A stretch of DNA of 64,000 nt from NCBI GenBank assembly GCA_011799875.1, contig CM022300.1, positions 109,629,201-109,693,200 on the forward strand, given 5' to 3'. The notes beneath the pieces were generated by a model, which was not told where the DNA came from, searched no databases, and saw nothing but the letters and a program-made list of their open reading frames with translations. Shown in pieces: positions 42,442-53,184 of this stretch (position 1 is its first letter; the number at the start of each line of letters is the position of its first letter). The stretch is from Thinopyrum elongatum. Lineage: Eukaryota; Streptophyta; Magnoliopsida; Poales; Poaceae. Made by a program: the position numbers and the translations under genes.

Positions 42442-43093
42442 GTAGTCCCCGAAGCTGTGAAGGTCCACCGGCTTCGAGTAGGAGGGCCTTCGCAGTTCCC
42501 CCCTGAGAGGGCAGCCGATGGCGAAGTTTGCGACCGCCGGGTCCGGCAACACCCACTGTGTGCCGGCTTCCGGAAGCCGGATCGCGGCATCCCGGCGCGG
42601 GCGGGAAACCAAGGAGTCCGTCGAATCTTGAAGCAATCTCTCAAGCTCGGCGCGGGTGCCACGCGGCGCTCGGGAGCTGAAGGGGCCTGACAGGCCACGC
42701 ACGCGACGGGACAGGGTGATGGACGGGGGACCGCCACTGTGCGCCCTCGGCCCACGCGCGCGGATTTATTGCGGCGTCCGCGGGTTGGTTGCCATTCTCG
42801 AGGCAGTTATTGCACGTAGTACGTACGCACTTATTGCGGGGAAGTGGGAGGGGCGAGCACAAATGATCCCACTTCCCCACGTTCGGGCCGTGGCTTATAA
42901 ATTGGGAGGGGGGGGGGGGGGGCGGCAGAGATTAGTCTCGCTCGCGCTCCCCATCTTTTTCCTCCTCCCTTTGCTCTTGCGACCGCCGCGCGCTGCGACG
43001 CTCCGCCGCTTTGAGCAAGACTTCATCATCAATCTTTTCTATCCTTTCCTGCTCCGCCCCGCACCGTCGATAGCGCTGCCGACGGGCTCGTGG
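42442..43093 (+). promoter_or_regulatory. Promoter region of the antisense gene of element B
   Basis: Next to the LTR, the minus strand gives CTTCGGGGACTAC, a possible polypurine tract. On the plus strand a TATA box (GCTTATAAATTGGG, 42,892-42,905) is followed at once by a run of 15 G (42,908-42,922) and a C/T-rich leader (CTCGCTCGCGCTCCCC) to the ATG at 43,094. Frames in this stretch are not convincing. Confidence 0.5.
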
Positions 43094-45325
43094 ATGGTGT
43101 CCTCCATTACCGACGAGGACGTCCAGTATCTGCGCGACACCAAGCGCATGCCAAGGGAGACGGAGGTAGTCGTGCGTCTGCCGGAGGGCGAGTAGGAGCC
43201 GCGGCCGGAGGGGACCGAGCGCGTGGCCTTCCCGCGAGCAACCTCTTCCATGCCTCCCTGGATTTCTTTGGGTTCCAGCTGCACCATCTGGGCGCGAACG
43301 CCATCTTGCAGCTCTTGGGGTTTTTCACCCTGTGCGAGGGGTACCTAGGGGTCGAGCCCACGATCGACCTCTGGGTGCGCTTCTTCTCCTTGAAGCAGCA
43401 GGGCCCGAAGGCCGGGGAGATGTCCTCCTGCGGGGCCGCCGTCATCTCGACGCGGACGCGTGGGGGGTGCCCCAAGATGCCGCTAGAGGATTCTGCCAAG
43501 AATTGGCAGAACTCCTTCTTCTACGTTCGCAACCTTGGCGCGGACCATATCAATCTGCCGCCCTTCAACGACACGACACCGCAGGGGAAGAAAAACTGGA
43601 ACTACTTCCCCAAGCACCCGTCGCAGGCGGTGCTGAACTTACACGCCCGGGTGGAGGTGATGAAGGGGCGGGAGGGGCTCACCGGCACGGATCTCATCGC
43701 CGTCTTCATCATGCGCCGGGTGCTGCCGCTGCAGCACCGCACCCACATCATCGGCCTGATGACCGGGCTTCAGGATCCCAACAGGATGTCACCCCTGCGC
43801 CTGGCGGTGGATCAGATCGCCCGCCGGGTTAACGACATTTCGAAGGCCGGGCTGAAGGAGGACTGGCGGTTCGGGAAGCCTCCCTACAGCCATGCGAACC
43901 CGGCACCGGCGGTGAGTCCTTGGTCTTTGTACTTTGCCGCTGCCCATCTTCTTGTTCGTCCTGACGTGACGAGGGAGGTGCTACTGAATGCCATTCGGCA
44001 TCCATATGACCGAGCGCCGACGCAGGTGGAGCGGGCCGGCTCGGTGGAGGTGGCGGCCCAGGACGAGGACCTGAAGGAGGCTAACACCGAAGCCGGCGAG
44101 ATGCGCCGCACGGGTAAGCTTCCGTGTTGATTTCTTGAGATGCCGGCCGAAAGGCGGGGGTGTTGATGTAAGTTGATGACGCAGCGGCGCCGAGCGGAGG
44201 AGGCGGCGACGCGGCTGGGGCCGGGTCATCTCTTGGGGCGGCGGCGGCTAGCCGGCCGCACGAAAAGGGGTACGTGGCGCCCCGGAAACCGGCCGTGAAG
44301 CGCACGGCGAACTAGGCGGCCGGCACCAATCCGCCCGCAAAGAGGAAGCCCCGCGCCCTGCTGGCGGTGCCGGCGAGACCAACCGTCCCGCTGGTGGTCG
44401 GGTGAGTTTTCTCCTCGTTAACTTCTGGCGAGCCGCTGAACGGCTTTTTTTGTCCTTGTTTGCTTATTCCGTTGTGCTCCAGGTCACCGTTGTCCCTGGC
44501 GTTGGCGGCGACGGAGGCTGCGTCCGGTGGCGGCGCCGTGTTCCGGAGAACCCGGTCCAGCGTCATCGACCGGGATGAGGAGGTGGCCGATCTGGACCTT
44601 GGCCTGGATCCGGCCGACTCCGAGGCGCTGGCCTGGCGGGACCGGAACCGGGCCGTGGCGGACATGGAGGCGGCGTCGGCCCAGGCTTGGGCCAGGGCCG
44701 CAACAGTGTGGGAGCGGGCCGGCGGGGAGCCGGCGTGGCCCGAGATGCCGGCGGGCATGGAGCCGGCGGCGACGGTTTTTATGCCGCCGTCGGAGGAGGA
44801 GCACGGCCAGGATGGCCGTGCGGAGGTGGTGGACCTTGACCGGGAGGTCGTGGAGATTGACAATGACACCCCGCCGCAGACCGACGTGGTCGAGCGGGTG
44901 GAGGTCGAGGGAGGAGGCGGCGATGCCGTCTTGGAGGAGGCGCCGCTGGTGACGCCGGATGAGGCGCGCTAGGCGCCGACGGGTGGGGCGCCGCAGAACG
45001 CGGCGCCGAAGACGACTCCGATCGTCGTGCCGGAGGGGACGCCGGCCGCAGAGGAGACGGTGAGCGGCGAGTACTCCCTGGTGTTCAGGCCGGGGAGCCG
45101 TCAGGTCATCGGGTCGCAGCCGGCTCGGGCTGGGCCCAGCGAGGCCTTCATCGGGCCCCTGACGCGGGAGGAGGCGGCAATGGCCGCCGTGAGCCAGCGC
45201 CTTAGTGGGCGCGTGGAGCGGGTCCAGGCCTTTGCCCAGGCCGAGACGGAGCGGGCACGGGAGTTGGAACGCGCCGTGATGGTAAGTTCTTCCCTTTTTC
45301 TTCTGCTTTTCTTTTGCGGCTAGTT

Positions 45326-45402
45326 AGTGGGGGCGCGCTAGCGCACCCACTGGATGTAGCCCCCGAGATTCGGGCCAACTACATAGTAGTTGGGTCGAAT
45401 CT
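45326..45402. repeat. Twin-hairpin cassette, copy 1 (intron)
   Basis: Hairpin 1 is AGTGGGGGCGCGC-TAGCGCACCCACT (45,326-45,351; arms AGTGGG/CCCACT plus GCGC/GCGC). Hairpin 2 is 45,366-45,402, with arms AGATTCG/CGAATCT and CCAACTAC/GTAGTTGG around loop ATA. TAGCCCCCGAG joins them. Confidence 0.85.
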
Positions 45403-45568
45403 TAAACTGCTGTCTAGTACTGATTTTCGTCCTTCGCAACAACTGGATGCCTACCGGGTCGGCATCTTTAACCGGCTCCTGGAGAAGCACCGGCAGCTCA
45501 AGGCGCAGCTCGCCGCCAAGGAGGAGGCGCTCCGTGTCGCCGAAGGTAAACTTGTTGCGTGCTCTTTT

Positions 45569-45645
45569 AGTGGGGGCGCGATAGCGCACCCACTGGGTGT
45601 AGCCCCCGAGATTCGGGCCAACTACGTAGTAGTTGGGTCGAATCT
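45569..45645. repeat. Twin-hairpin cassette, copy 2 (next intron)
   Basis: Same 77-bp layout as 45,326-45,402, offset by 243 bases, with only a few substitutions (GCGCGATAGCGC, loop ACGTAGTAG). It lies in the following intron of the same gene. Confidence 0.85.
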
Positions 45646-46978
45646 TAAAGGTAGTCTTTCTTCTATTTCTGAATCTTTGTTGCACAGCCGCCGCGGCCGA
45701 GGTGTCGTCCTGGCGAGTCCAGCTGATCCGAGCCGGCTACCAGTACGACCGGGTCGTCGTCGATGCCGGACAGCTTCGGGTCGAGGAGGCGGAGCTGAAG
45801 GCGGAGGCGGCGGAGGCTCAGCGGGCGCTTGCCGAAGCTGGCCAGCGGCAGGAGCAGCTGGCTGGTGACAAGAGCCGGCTTCAAGCCGAAGTGGAGCGCC
45901 TCAAGGCGGAGGTGGCCAAGGCGGCGAAGGCCCAGCAGGCCCTTGCTGAAGCCGTCCAGCAGCGCGACAAGCTGGCCGACGACAAGAGCCAACTCCAAGC
46001 CGAGGTGGAGCGCTTGAAGGTGCTGGGGACCACGGTGGCGGAGGCCCACCAGGCGGAGCTCCGCCATCGCAAGGAGGACGAGGAGGCGGCCGCCAGCAAG
46101 GATGCCGAGCTGAAGGCGGCCGTCGCCAAGGTCGCCGAGCTGGAGAAGGCGCTTCAGGCCCGCGACCATGCCAGCGCCAGGGAGCGGCACGGTATGTTGC
46201 TTGAAGTGCAGCACCTGGACGAGACCTTCGCCAGTAAGTGCTTCTTTTTTATTCTGCCGGGTTGAGAAGCCGGCCCTCTTTCCTTTTTGGTTGCTGACTG
46301 CTCTTGTTCTTCTTTTTGGTAGGGCACTTCCCGGAGACGCACAGGGTGGCGAAGGAGGCCGTTCGTTTCCAGCGGTCGCCGCAGGGGATTGTGGGGGCCG
46401 GGACTGACCCGCACGTCGCCTGGACCTTCTCGGAGATCATGACCGTCGCCGAAGCTCGTCTGCAAGCCTTGGGCGACCAGATGGCGCGGGTCTCCGAGGC
46501 TGGCGCGGGGATGACGGTGGCCCTCTGGCCTGGCGCCGTTTCGTCGAACAGCTTTTCGCGGCTGGCTCGGTGGTTGGAGGCTGGACCGGCGCGGCTTCAC
46601 GCGTGGCGTGTCTCTGCCGCTCGTGCCGGTGCCGAGATGGCGCTCAGGTTCATGATGTCCTTGTATCCGGACCTGGAGCTGGACCGGCTGATGGCCCAGC
46701 GAGCCGACGCGGAGCGCCAGCTGCAGGCGGACGCCAACCGGATTGCCGCCCGGGCCAGCTACATCGCAGGGTTCTCGATGCACGATGAGTTCCAGCTGGA
46801 GCGGACAGAAAACGGTGGAGTCGTCCCTCCTGACGATTTCGGCCTGCTGCTAGACGATCCGAGGAGTCGGGCCCCTATGCGGATGAGGACACCGAGGTGG
46901 AAGACAAAGGCACCTCGGTGAACCCGGAGGCAACCGAGGGGGAGCCGGCAACTATGCAACCCGGCGCTGGAGCTGTCT

Positions 46979-47664
46979 GAGGCTGAAGCCGCCCTGTTTT
47001 ATCTTTGCAACTTTTTCGGTTAAGTAGCAGGTGCACCCACCCACTCGGGTGTTTTGGTGTAAAGTAATGAACTCTGGCCTTGGGCCTGTTTTAATTCATG
47101 ATGTAAATATTTCGTGAGTGTTTGCATTTCTTGCTTTCTGTTTTTCGAGCCGTTTTCTTGCTCGCCCCCCTCTTTGGGCCTCCCCCCCCCGCGAGTCGGA
47201 CAGCCGGGTTCTGGTCTGTGACAAGGAGTTCAGTCCTAGTAAGGGGTGCGCGGTACTTAGGCTCTTCAAATGTTGTGCACGAGCGAAACACCCACTCGGC
47301 CGACTGGCGGCAACCGGCGAAGCCGGCTGGCGAGCAGCCGGTCGTGCGGCAAGTTAAAGTGGTGGGGCTGGGTTGGCCGATCTGGCGGACCCAACTTAGT
47401 GATTCCGCGACGTGTTGGTGCTTTGGCCCATAGTTCTTGCCGGCCAACAGCCGAAGCCGGTTCTGTGGCGTAGGGTGAAGTGGAGGGCCGCGGCAACCCG
47501 AACACGCCGAGATGTGCTAAGGAGGACGGCGGGTGGTGGCCAAGCCGGCCAGCCCCCGAGTCCCCGGGTTGAGCGAGTCAACCCGGCGGTGGGGGTTTTT
47601 AAGAAAAATTGCACAAATGTGTGAACACAATAACTTGGTGAAAAAAGGGGCAGCCCCCGAGCGT
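46979..47664. other. 3' flank of the antisense gene and deletion junction in element B
   Basis: No gene. It contains C-rich CCCCCGAG words (47,552 and 47,653) and ends where the reverse transcriptase frame starts abruptly (about 47,660). RNase H and integrase should lie here and are missing, so this is the junction of an internal deletion. Confidence 0.55.
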
Positions 47665-48820
47665 CGTTACCACGATGTCGTCCACGTAGACATGGATGTT
47701 GCGGCCGAGTTGCGGCAGCAAGCATTTCTGCATGCAGCGCTGGAAGGTGGCACCGGCATTCTTCAAGCCGAACGACATGGTGATGTAGCAATACGCCTCG
47801 AAGGGCGTGATGAAGGATGTCTTCAGGGCGTCGGCCGGGTCCAGCTTTATCTGATGATAGCCGGAGTAAGCATCCAGGAAGGACAGGAGCTCACAGCCGG
47901 TGGTGGAGGCGATGACTTGGTCGATCCGCGGGAGGGCGAAAGGATCCTTGGGGTAAGCCTTGTTCAGGCTGGTGTAGTCTATGCACATGCGCCAGGTCTT
48001 GTTCTTCTTCAGGACGAGGACTGGGTTGTCCAGCCACTCGGGGTGGAACACTTCCATGATGAAGCCGACCGCCAAGAGCTTGGCGACCTCTTCGCCAATG
48101 GTTCTTCTCTTCTCTTCTGAAAAATGACGTTGGGGTTGACGGACAGGCTTGGCGTCCTTGCGAACGTGGAGTTTGTGCTCGGCGTACTTCCTCGGAATAC
48201 CCGACATGTCCTTTGGGGTCCATGCGAAGATATCCCGATTCTCACGGAGGAAGTCGACGAGCTCGCCTTCCTATTTGCTGTCGAGGCGGGTGCCCACAAT
48301 GACGTACTTGCTGCAGCTGGGGTCTTTCGGGTTCAGCTTGACCTTCTTGGTCTCCTTGGAGGGCTGGAACGAGTCCTCGGTAGCCTGCTCCTTAGCCAAA
48401 ACCGGCACGGCCGGCGTCTTGTTAGCCAGCGCGACGATCCGGTCGAGCTGGCGCCACTCCTCGGCTATGACCAGCGACTCGGCTAGTTTGGCGCCGGCTT
48501 GGGTGCATTCCAGGGACTTGCGGTAGTCGCCGGTGACGGTGATGAGGCCCTTCGGACCCGGTAGGTTCATCTTTAGGTAGGCATAGTGGGGGACCGCCAT
48601 GAACTTGGCGAGTGTCGGATGGTCCAGCAGCGCGTGATACGCGCTGGACAGATCCACCACCTCGAACCAGAGCGGCTCGTGCCGGAAGTGGTCGCTGGTG
48701 CCGAACAGGACATCGTGCCAGATCCAGCCGATAGGGGAGCAGGAGAGACCGGGCATGATGCCGTGGAAGATCGTCCGGGACGGCTCCAAGTCTTTGGCCT
48801 CGAGGCCGAGCTTGGTCATG
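47665..48820 (-). pseudogene. Element B protease and reverse transcriptase (truncated)
   Basis: Minus strand. Protease-like RVLIDGGSNINILYRDAM (about 48,870-48,820; D-G-G-S where D-S/T-G is usual, common in Tat), then HALLDHPTLAKFMAVPHYAY and a linker. After a TAG at 48,271-48,273 (Gln expected) come ENRDIFAWTPKDMSGIP and the reverse transcriptase: GFIMEVFHPEWLDNPVLVLK, RMCIDYTSLNKAYPKDPFAL, FLDAYSGYHQIKLDP, MSFGLKNAGATFQRCM and the catalytic YVDD (47,677-47,688). The sequence breaks about 12 bases after YVDD. It would copy RNA into DNA; here it lacks thumb, RNase H and integrase. Confidence 0.88.
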
Positions 48821-48879
48821 GCGTCGCGGTAGAGGATGTTGATGTTGCTGCCGCCATCGATGAGGACTCGTGAGAACTT

Positions 48880-51126
48880 TCATGTGCGCCGGGTCGCGAC
48901 GATGGTGGGGTCGAGGACGAGGGCAATGCCACCCGGGTTCGGCATGACGGCCGGGTGGTCTTCTCGGGTCCAGGTGACAGGGCGCTCTGACCAATGCATG
49001 TATTCCGGCTTGGCCGGGATGACCGTGTTCACCTCCTGTCGGAGCAGGCGCTCGCTACGCTTGTCGTCGCCGAGGCTGGTGAAGACGACGTAGGTCGCGT
49101 TCTGAGCGGGGTAGACGTCGTCGCGCATTGCGCCGTTAGCCGGGGGCAGAGGAGGAGGAGGCGGAGCCGGCGGTCCCGCCCCGAGCGGGGGAGGCGGAGG
49201 CGGCGGGATGTCGCCCCTCATGATGCGCTTGGTGATGGCGCATTGGCGGAGCGTGTGCGTGGACGGCCTTGCGCTGCTGTGGTGCTTGCTGGGAGCGTCG
49301 AGCATCTCCTTGAAGCTCATGGCGGGTTGCCACGCCATCTTGCCGCTTGGCGGCCGGCTTGGCCGCAGGCGCCTCCTCGGCGGTCGCGACGAGGCGGTCG
49401 TCGTAGCACCGAGCCGGTTGATCGGCCTTGCGCTTGTTGTTCTGCTGGTTGTTCTGCTGGCGGCTGCTTTCGCCGGCCGGCTTGGGGGGCGGGACCGGCT
49501 TCGCCTTGGCGGCTTCATCCAGTGCCACTTGGATCTTCATGGCGGAGTCGGCGTTGGCGTACTTGTCCGCCGTCACCATGAGCGCGGCCATGGTGGCCAG
49601 CTCAGAGCGCAGGAGCTTGTGCTTGTGGAGGGTGCCATCTCGGCAACCGCTGACGAAGTACTGGATGGCCTGGACCTCGTGGACGCCCTCACAGCTGTTC
49701 CGGAGTTCGATCCAGCATGCGAGGTACTCGCGGTCTCCATCGGCCCCTGCACGCAGATGGCGAGCTGGCTGGGGCGGCCGGGCCGCTTGTAGGTGCCGGT
49801 GAAGTTGCGCACAAAGGATTGCTCGAAGTCGACCGACGCGTTGATGCTGCCAGCCGGCAGGCTGTTCAACCACGTACGGGCCGAGCCCTGAAGCATGAGC
49901 AGAGCGTAGCGCACGGCGAGGCGGCGATTGCCGCCCACGATGCCGATGGCGGTGGTGTAGTCGATGAGCCAGTCCTACGGCTTGACGGTGCCGTTGTACT
50001 TGGGGGTGTCATGGGGAAATGTGAACCCTTTGCGGAAGGGCTCGTCCCGGATGCGCGGGCCGAAGCAAACCGGCCCGACCGCGTTGTTCTCCTCCAGCTC
50101 CAAGGAGAGGGCGAGTTGGTCGAGGCGGTGGCGAGCATCGGTGGTGTCAATGGCGCGCGGGCCTAGCCGGCTAGCGACCACGCCGCGGGGGGCCGGGTCG
50201 GCCTAAGCTGGACGACGGCTGGGCCATTGGGGAGGATCGTGCCGGCGCCAATCTTCCGGGACCGGCTCGTCGGCCAAGCCGCCGGCAGTCGCCGGGGCGC
50301 GGTTGCGCCGGGTCTGGGTGCGGTCGGAATGAGCTTCGCCGGGTGGCGAAGATGCCGTGTTCTGCTGCTCGGAGTCGTCGGTGTGGCGCGAGGCGGATCC
50401 CACCGGCTTGTTGAGGCGGTCCTGCTGCGCGTTGGCGGCGTCGAGAAGCTCGTTCACCCGCTGAAGGCGATCCTTCAGCTCCTCGCCCTACAGCTGGTCC
50501 AAGCCGACTGCGGCCGCCTGCGCGGCGCGCATATTCTTCACGGGGGTTTCGTAGACGGGCGGGAGCGCGGCCGATGGCGCCGCCCCGGGCCCGCACATCG
50601 GCGACCCACTTAGCTCGGCGGCGGCAGGTGTGAAGCCGTAGGCAGCGTCGCGCTCCCGCTGAGCGGAGTCCAGGCGATGCTGCGTGGCAGCAAGCGTCTC
50701 GGACAAGTCCAGCAGGCGCTGGCGATCTTCCTCGAGCTGGGCCCTGGTCTCGGTGGCGTTGGAGGCGTCGATGTCGGTGGCGATGGGGACGTGGAGGCCC
50801 TGGATCGTGGCGTGTAGCGGGTTGGGCGGGTTGGCGCGATCCGCTGCGGCCTTGGCTTCGGCGGCCTTCCTCGCAGCGCTGGACGAGGAGCCGGTGTCGG
50901 TGGCGAACACCTCTACTCAAACGTAGAGGTCCATTCCCCCGGCGGAAGCGTCATCGCTTAGGGAGATGGGGGAGTCATAGATGTCAAGCACCCCGCTGGG
51001 GTACTTGTCGACCGCGGGCGCATTGGAGATGTGCAGCGCGGCGAAGGAGGCGGTGAGCGCGCCGATGACGTCGTCCGCCAGCATGACGGGCTCGTCGGAG
51101 TCGGAGAGGAGCCCCATCTGGAACAT
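48880..51126 (-). pseudogene. gag: Element B gag
   Basis: Minus-strand frames with shifts. The start at 51,126 (MFQMGLLSDSDEPVMLADDV) is followed by an Ala/Arg-rich helical part with RAQLEEDRQRLLDLSETL. A TAG at 50,488-50,490 (Gln expected) precedes KDRLQRVNELLDAANAQQDR. The capsid core follows: RKGFTFPHDTPKYNG, then ALLMLQGSARTWLNSLPAGS and DFEQSFVRNFTGTYKRPGRP, the retrotrans_gag pattern. After a frameshift near 49,740 comes RNSCEGVHEVQAIQYFVSGC and a basic, Gln-rich region (RQQNNQQNNKRKA) in place of a clear CCHC knuckle. It would form the particle; at least two stops and two shifts inactivate it. Confidence 0.8.
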
Positions 51127-51169
51127 GTCTCCGGCCGGGACCTCGAGCTACCCCACGGTGGGCGACAAC

Positions 51170-52145
51170 TGTCGTGGTGGGTGCACGACAGATGCCAAAG
51201 GATGGCTAAAGAGAGGAGGAGGCTCGAGGGCACCGGTGGGCTCCAGAGGCGAGGTCGGCATGAGCGAGCGAGGGACGCAAGACATACCCAGGTTCGGGGC
51301 TCTCCAGAGAGATAATACCCCTAGTCCTACCGAGTGTGGTTTATATGTATCGGTACAGAGTTGCTCCTTGAGCTGTTTGGAGGAAGGAGGAAGACTAGCC
51401 AAGGCTTAGGCTGCTCCCTTCCCTGGTGTACGCGTGTGTCCTATGTGAGTTGCTTGCCCGCATACATGAGGCCTCCTGGGGGGTTTTATAGGTCAAGCCC
51501 CCAGGGTTACAATGGTAAAGTTACAAGGCCGTGGGGCCGGGTTGTCATCATCCAGAAAGCCGGTGCTGGGACCCGCCGGGTGTCAGGGCTCACCGGGTTT
51601 TCCGGGGGCGGGCCCCGTGCCAGGAGGCACTGTTTGCCATCTTGTCGATCATCACGGAGTGGCCGGGTCAAGTCCGCTACAGTGGCGCACCGCCAGGTCG
51701 CCGTCTGCTGGCGTCAGCGGTGACGATGGGCGGGCTGTAGCCACGCCGGCCTCGGTCGGCAGGGTAGGTGGGGCACTGTTGCCACGCCTCTGCCGGTCAG
51801 AGGGGTTGGTGGGGTACTATCGCCGTCCTCATCCCTTTTACTGGAGACTCGTCCCATCACCTGCCTCAGATGGGACGGGAGCTGACCCATGGCCGGGTTG
51901 AGTAACACGCCACAGGGGAGCTAGCTTGCTGGAGAAGTCTTGGTGCGCCGGGTTCGGCCGGCTTGCGCCAGCCGGCAGGGCCGGGTTGCCATCTTGGTTG
52001 GGTCGAAGAGTTCGGCCGGGTTGAGGGACTTGGCCGGGTCAAGGAACCCGGCCAAGTGCGAGCCGGATTGAGGGGCGATGATGGCCCCGATGTTTTTAAA
52101 ATGGATCCAGGTTCCGTTGCCTGCCCGGGGTTCATCCCCCCGACA
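51170..52145 (-). repeat. 5' LTR of element B
   Basis: 976 bases, partner of 41,424-42,441, followed by the TSD copy CCTAC (52,146-52,150). The interior next to it on the minus strand reads GTTGTCGCCCACCGTGGGG, a diverged form of the common TTGGCGCCCACCGTGGGG primer binding site. Confidence 0.9.
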
Positions 52146-52604
52146 CCTACTCTGGGGTCAGGAGAGCGCAAAAAAGTAAAGGAAGGACGACAACAGGGAG
52201 TGCAAATATCACTTAACACGTCACGGAAAAATTCTTCCAAAAATGCCTTCGCATCCCCGCGGGGTCACGTTTGAAGTCTTGACAGGGAAACAGGGAAAGA
52301 CAAGCCTAGCGGGACGCGGTACCATCAGCGTCGCTGTCATCACTGTCACCATCAGCTCCCCCCTCTTCAGCTGCGGGCGCGACCACATCATCGGCAAGGG
52401 CGAATTCCGCGATCAGGTCGTCCACATGGTCGTCTACCCAGTGCGCCAGGCCGCCTTGGGTCACTCCAGGCACGGGGGCTATCGCGGCATCGAAGTCAAA
52501 GTCGGGATCGAGGCTAAGAAGGTGGCTGAAGACACGTGAGAACACGTGCCCAAGAAGGTCACGGCTCTTCTCTCCGATGAGTTGGTGCGCCCTCGCGGCC
52601 CCGC

Positions 52605-53020
52605 CTTCGAGGCAAGCCAACGACCTGGGTGAAGAAGCTGAGGTAGCCGGCGTCATCGGCTTCATGTAGGCGGGACACGCTCTCGTCATAGATGTTGCTC
52701 AGGGCCCGGTTGGCCCTGACCCTGAGGTCCTCGAACATCAAGGAACGCTCGCGCTGTAGTGTTCGGTGGTGGCTCGCCTCGTCTGAGGCTCTCTCCACGA
52801 GGGACGTAACACCTTCGAGGCAAGCCACGACCTGGGTGAAGAAGCTGAGGTAGCCGGCGTCATCGGCTTCGTGCAGGCGGGACACGCTGTCGTCATAGAT
52901 GTTGCTCAGGGCCCGGTTGGCCCTGACCCTGAGGTCCTCGAACATCAAGGAGCGCTCACGCTGTAGCGTTCGGTGGTGGCTCGCCTCGTCCGAGGCTCTC
53001 TCCACGAGGGACGTAACGCC
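52605..53020. repeat. 207-bp tandem duplication in the coiled-coil region
   Basis: CTTCGAGG(C)... anchors at 52,605, 52,813 and 53,020 mark two copies, 208 and 207 bases long and nearly identical. 207 is a multiple of three, so the duplication itself was in frame; the left copy has one extra A (near 52,620) that breaks the frame. Confidence 0.88.
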
Positions 53021-53184
53021 TTCGACCTGCTGATGAAGAGAGGATAGCTCGGCCTCAGTGGTGGCCCAGGCTGCCTCGGCGGCCTTCTCGCGCCCCTCCG
53101 CCGCAGCTAGCTTCACCTCGAGGGCGTCGGCCTTGCCCTATAGTTCGACGCGCCGCTCCTTGAAGCGAGCCTCCTGGAGCTCCA

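Larger units (their letters stand above)
43094..46978 (+). pseudogene. Antisense gene of element B: Transposase_28-type protein, broken
   Basis: The ATG at 43,094 starts MVSSITDEDVQYLRDTKRMP and stops at TAG 43,193-43,195, where Gln would fit. In a shifted frame the Transposase_28-type domain follows: LPASNLFHASLDFFGFQLHH, ILQLLGFFTLCEGYLGVEP and WVRFFSLKQQ. Donors and acceptors are seen at 44,115/44,189, 44,401/44,482, 45,280/45,428, 45,546/45,686 and 46,231/46,321. A second TAG (44,970-44,972) lies in the third exon. A long coiled coil (45,690-46,230; QAEVERLKAEVAKAAKAQQA repeats) and a helical C-terminus with FMMSLYPDLELDRLM finish it. Two consecutive introns each hold the same two-hairpin cassette. 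Function unknown; compare the intact copy at 7,982-12,013. Confidence 0.7.
41424..52145 (-). mobile_element. Complete Tat-like Gypsy element (element B) with antisense gene
   Basis: 10,722 bases between TSD copies CCTAC (41,419-41,423 and 52,146-52,150). LTRs are 1,018 and 976 bases. gag, protease and part of the reverse transcriptase read on the minus strand (51,126 to about 47,665), so the right LTR is the 5' one. The plus-strand antisense gene (43,094-46,978) lies between pol and the 3' LTR. The end of the reverse transcriptase, RNase H and integrase are deleted. It was inserted into element C. Confidence 0.9.
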
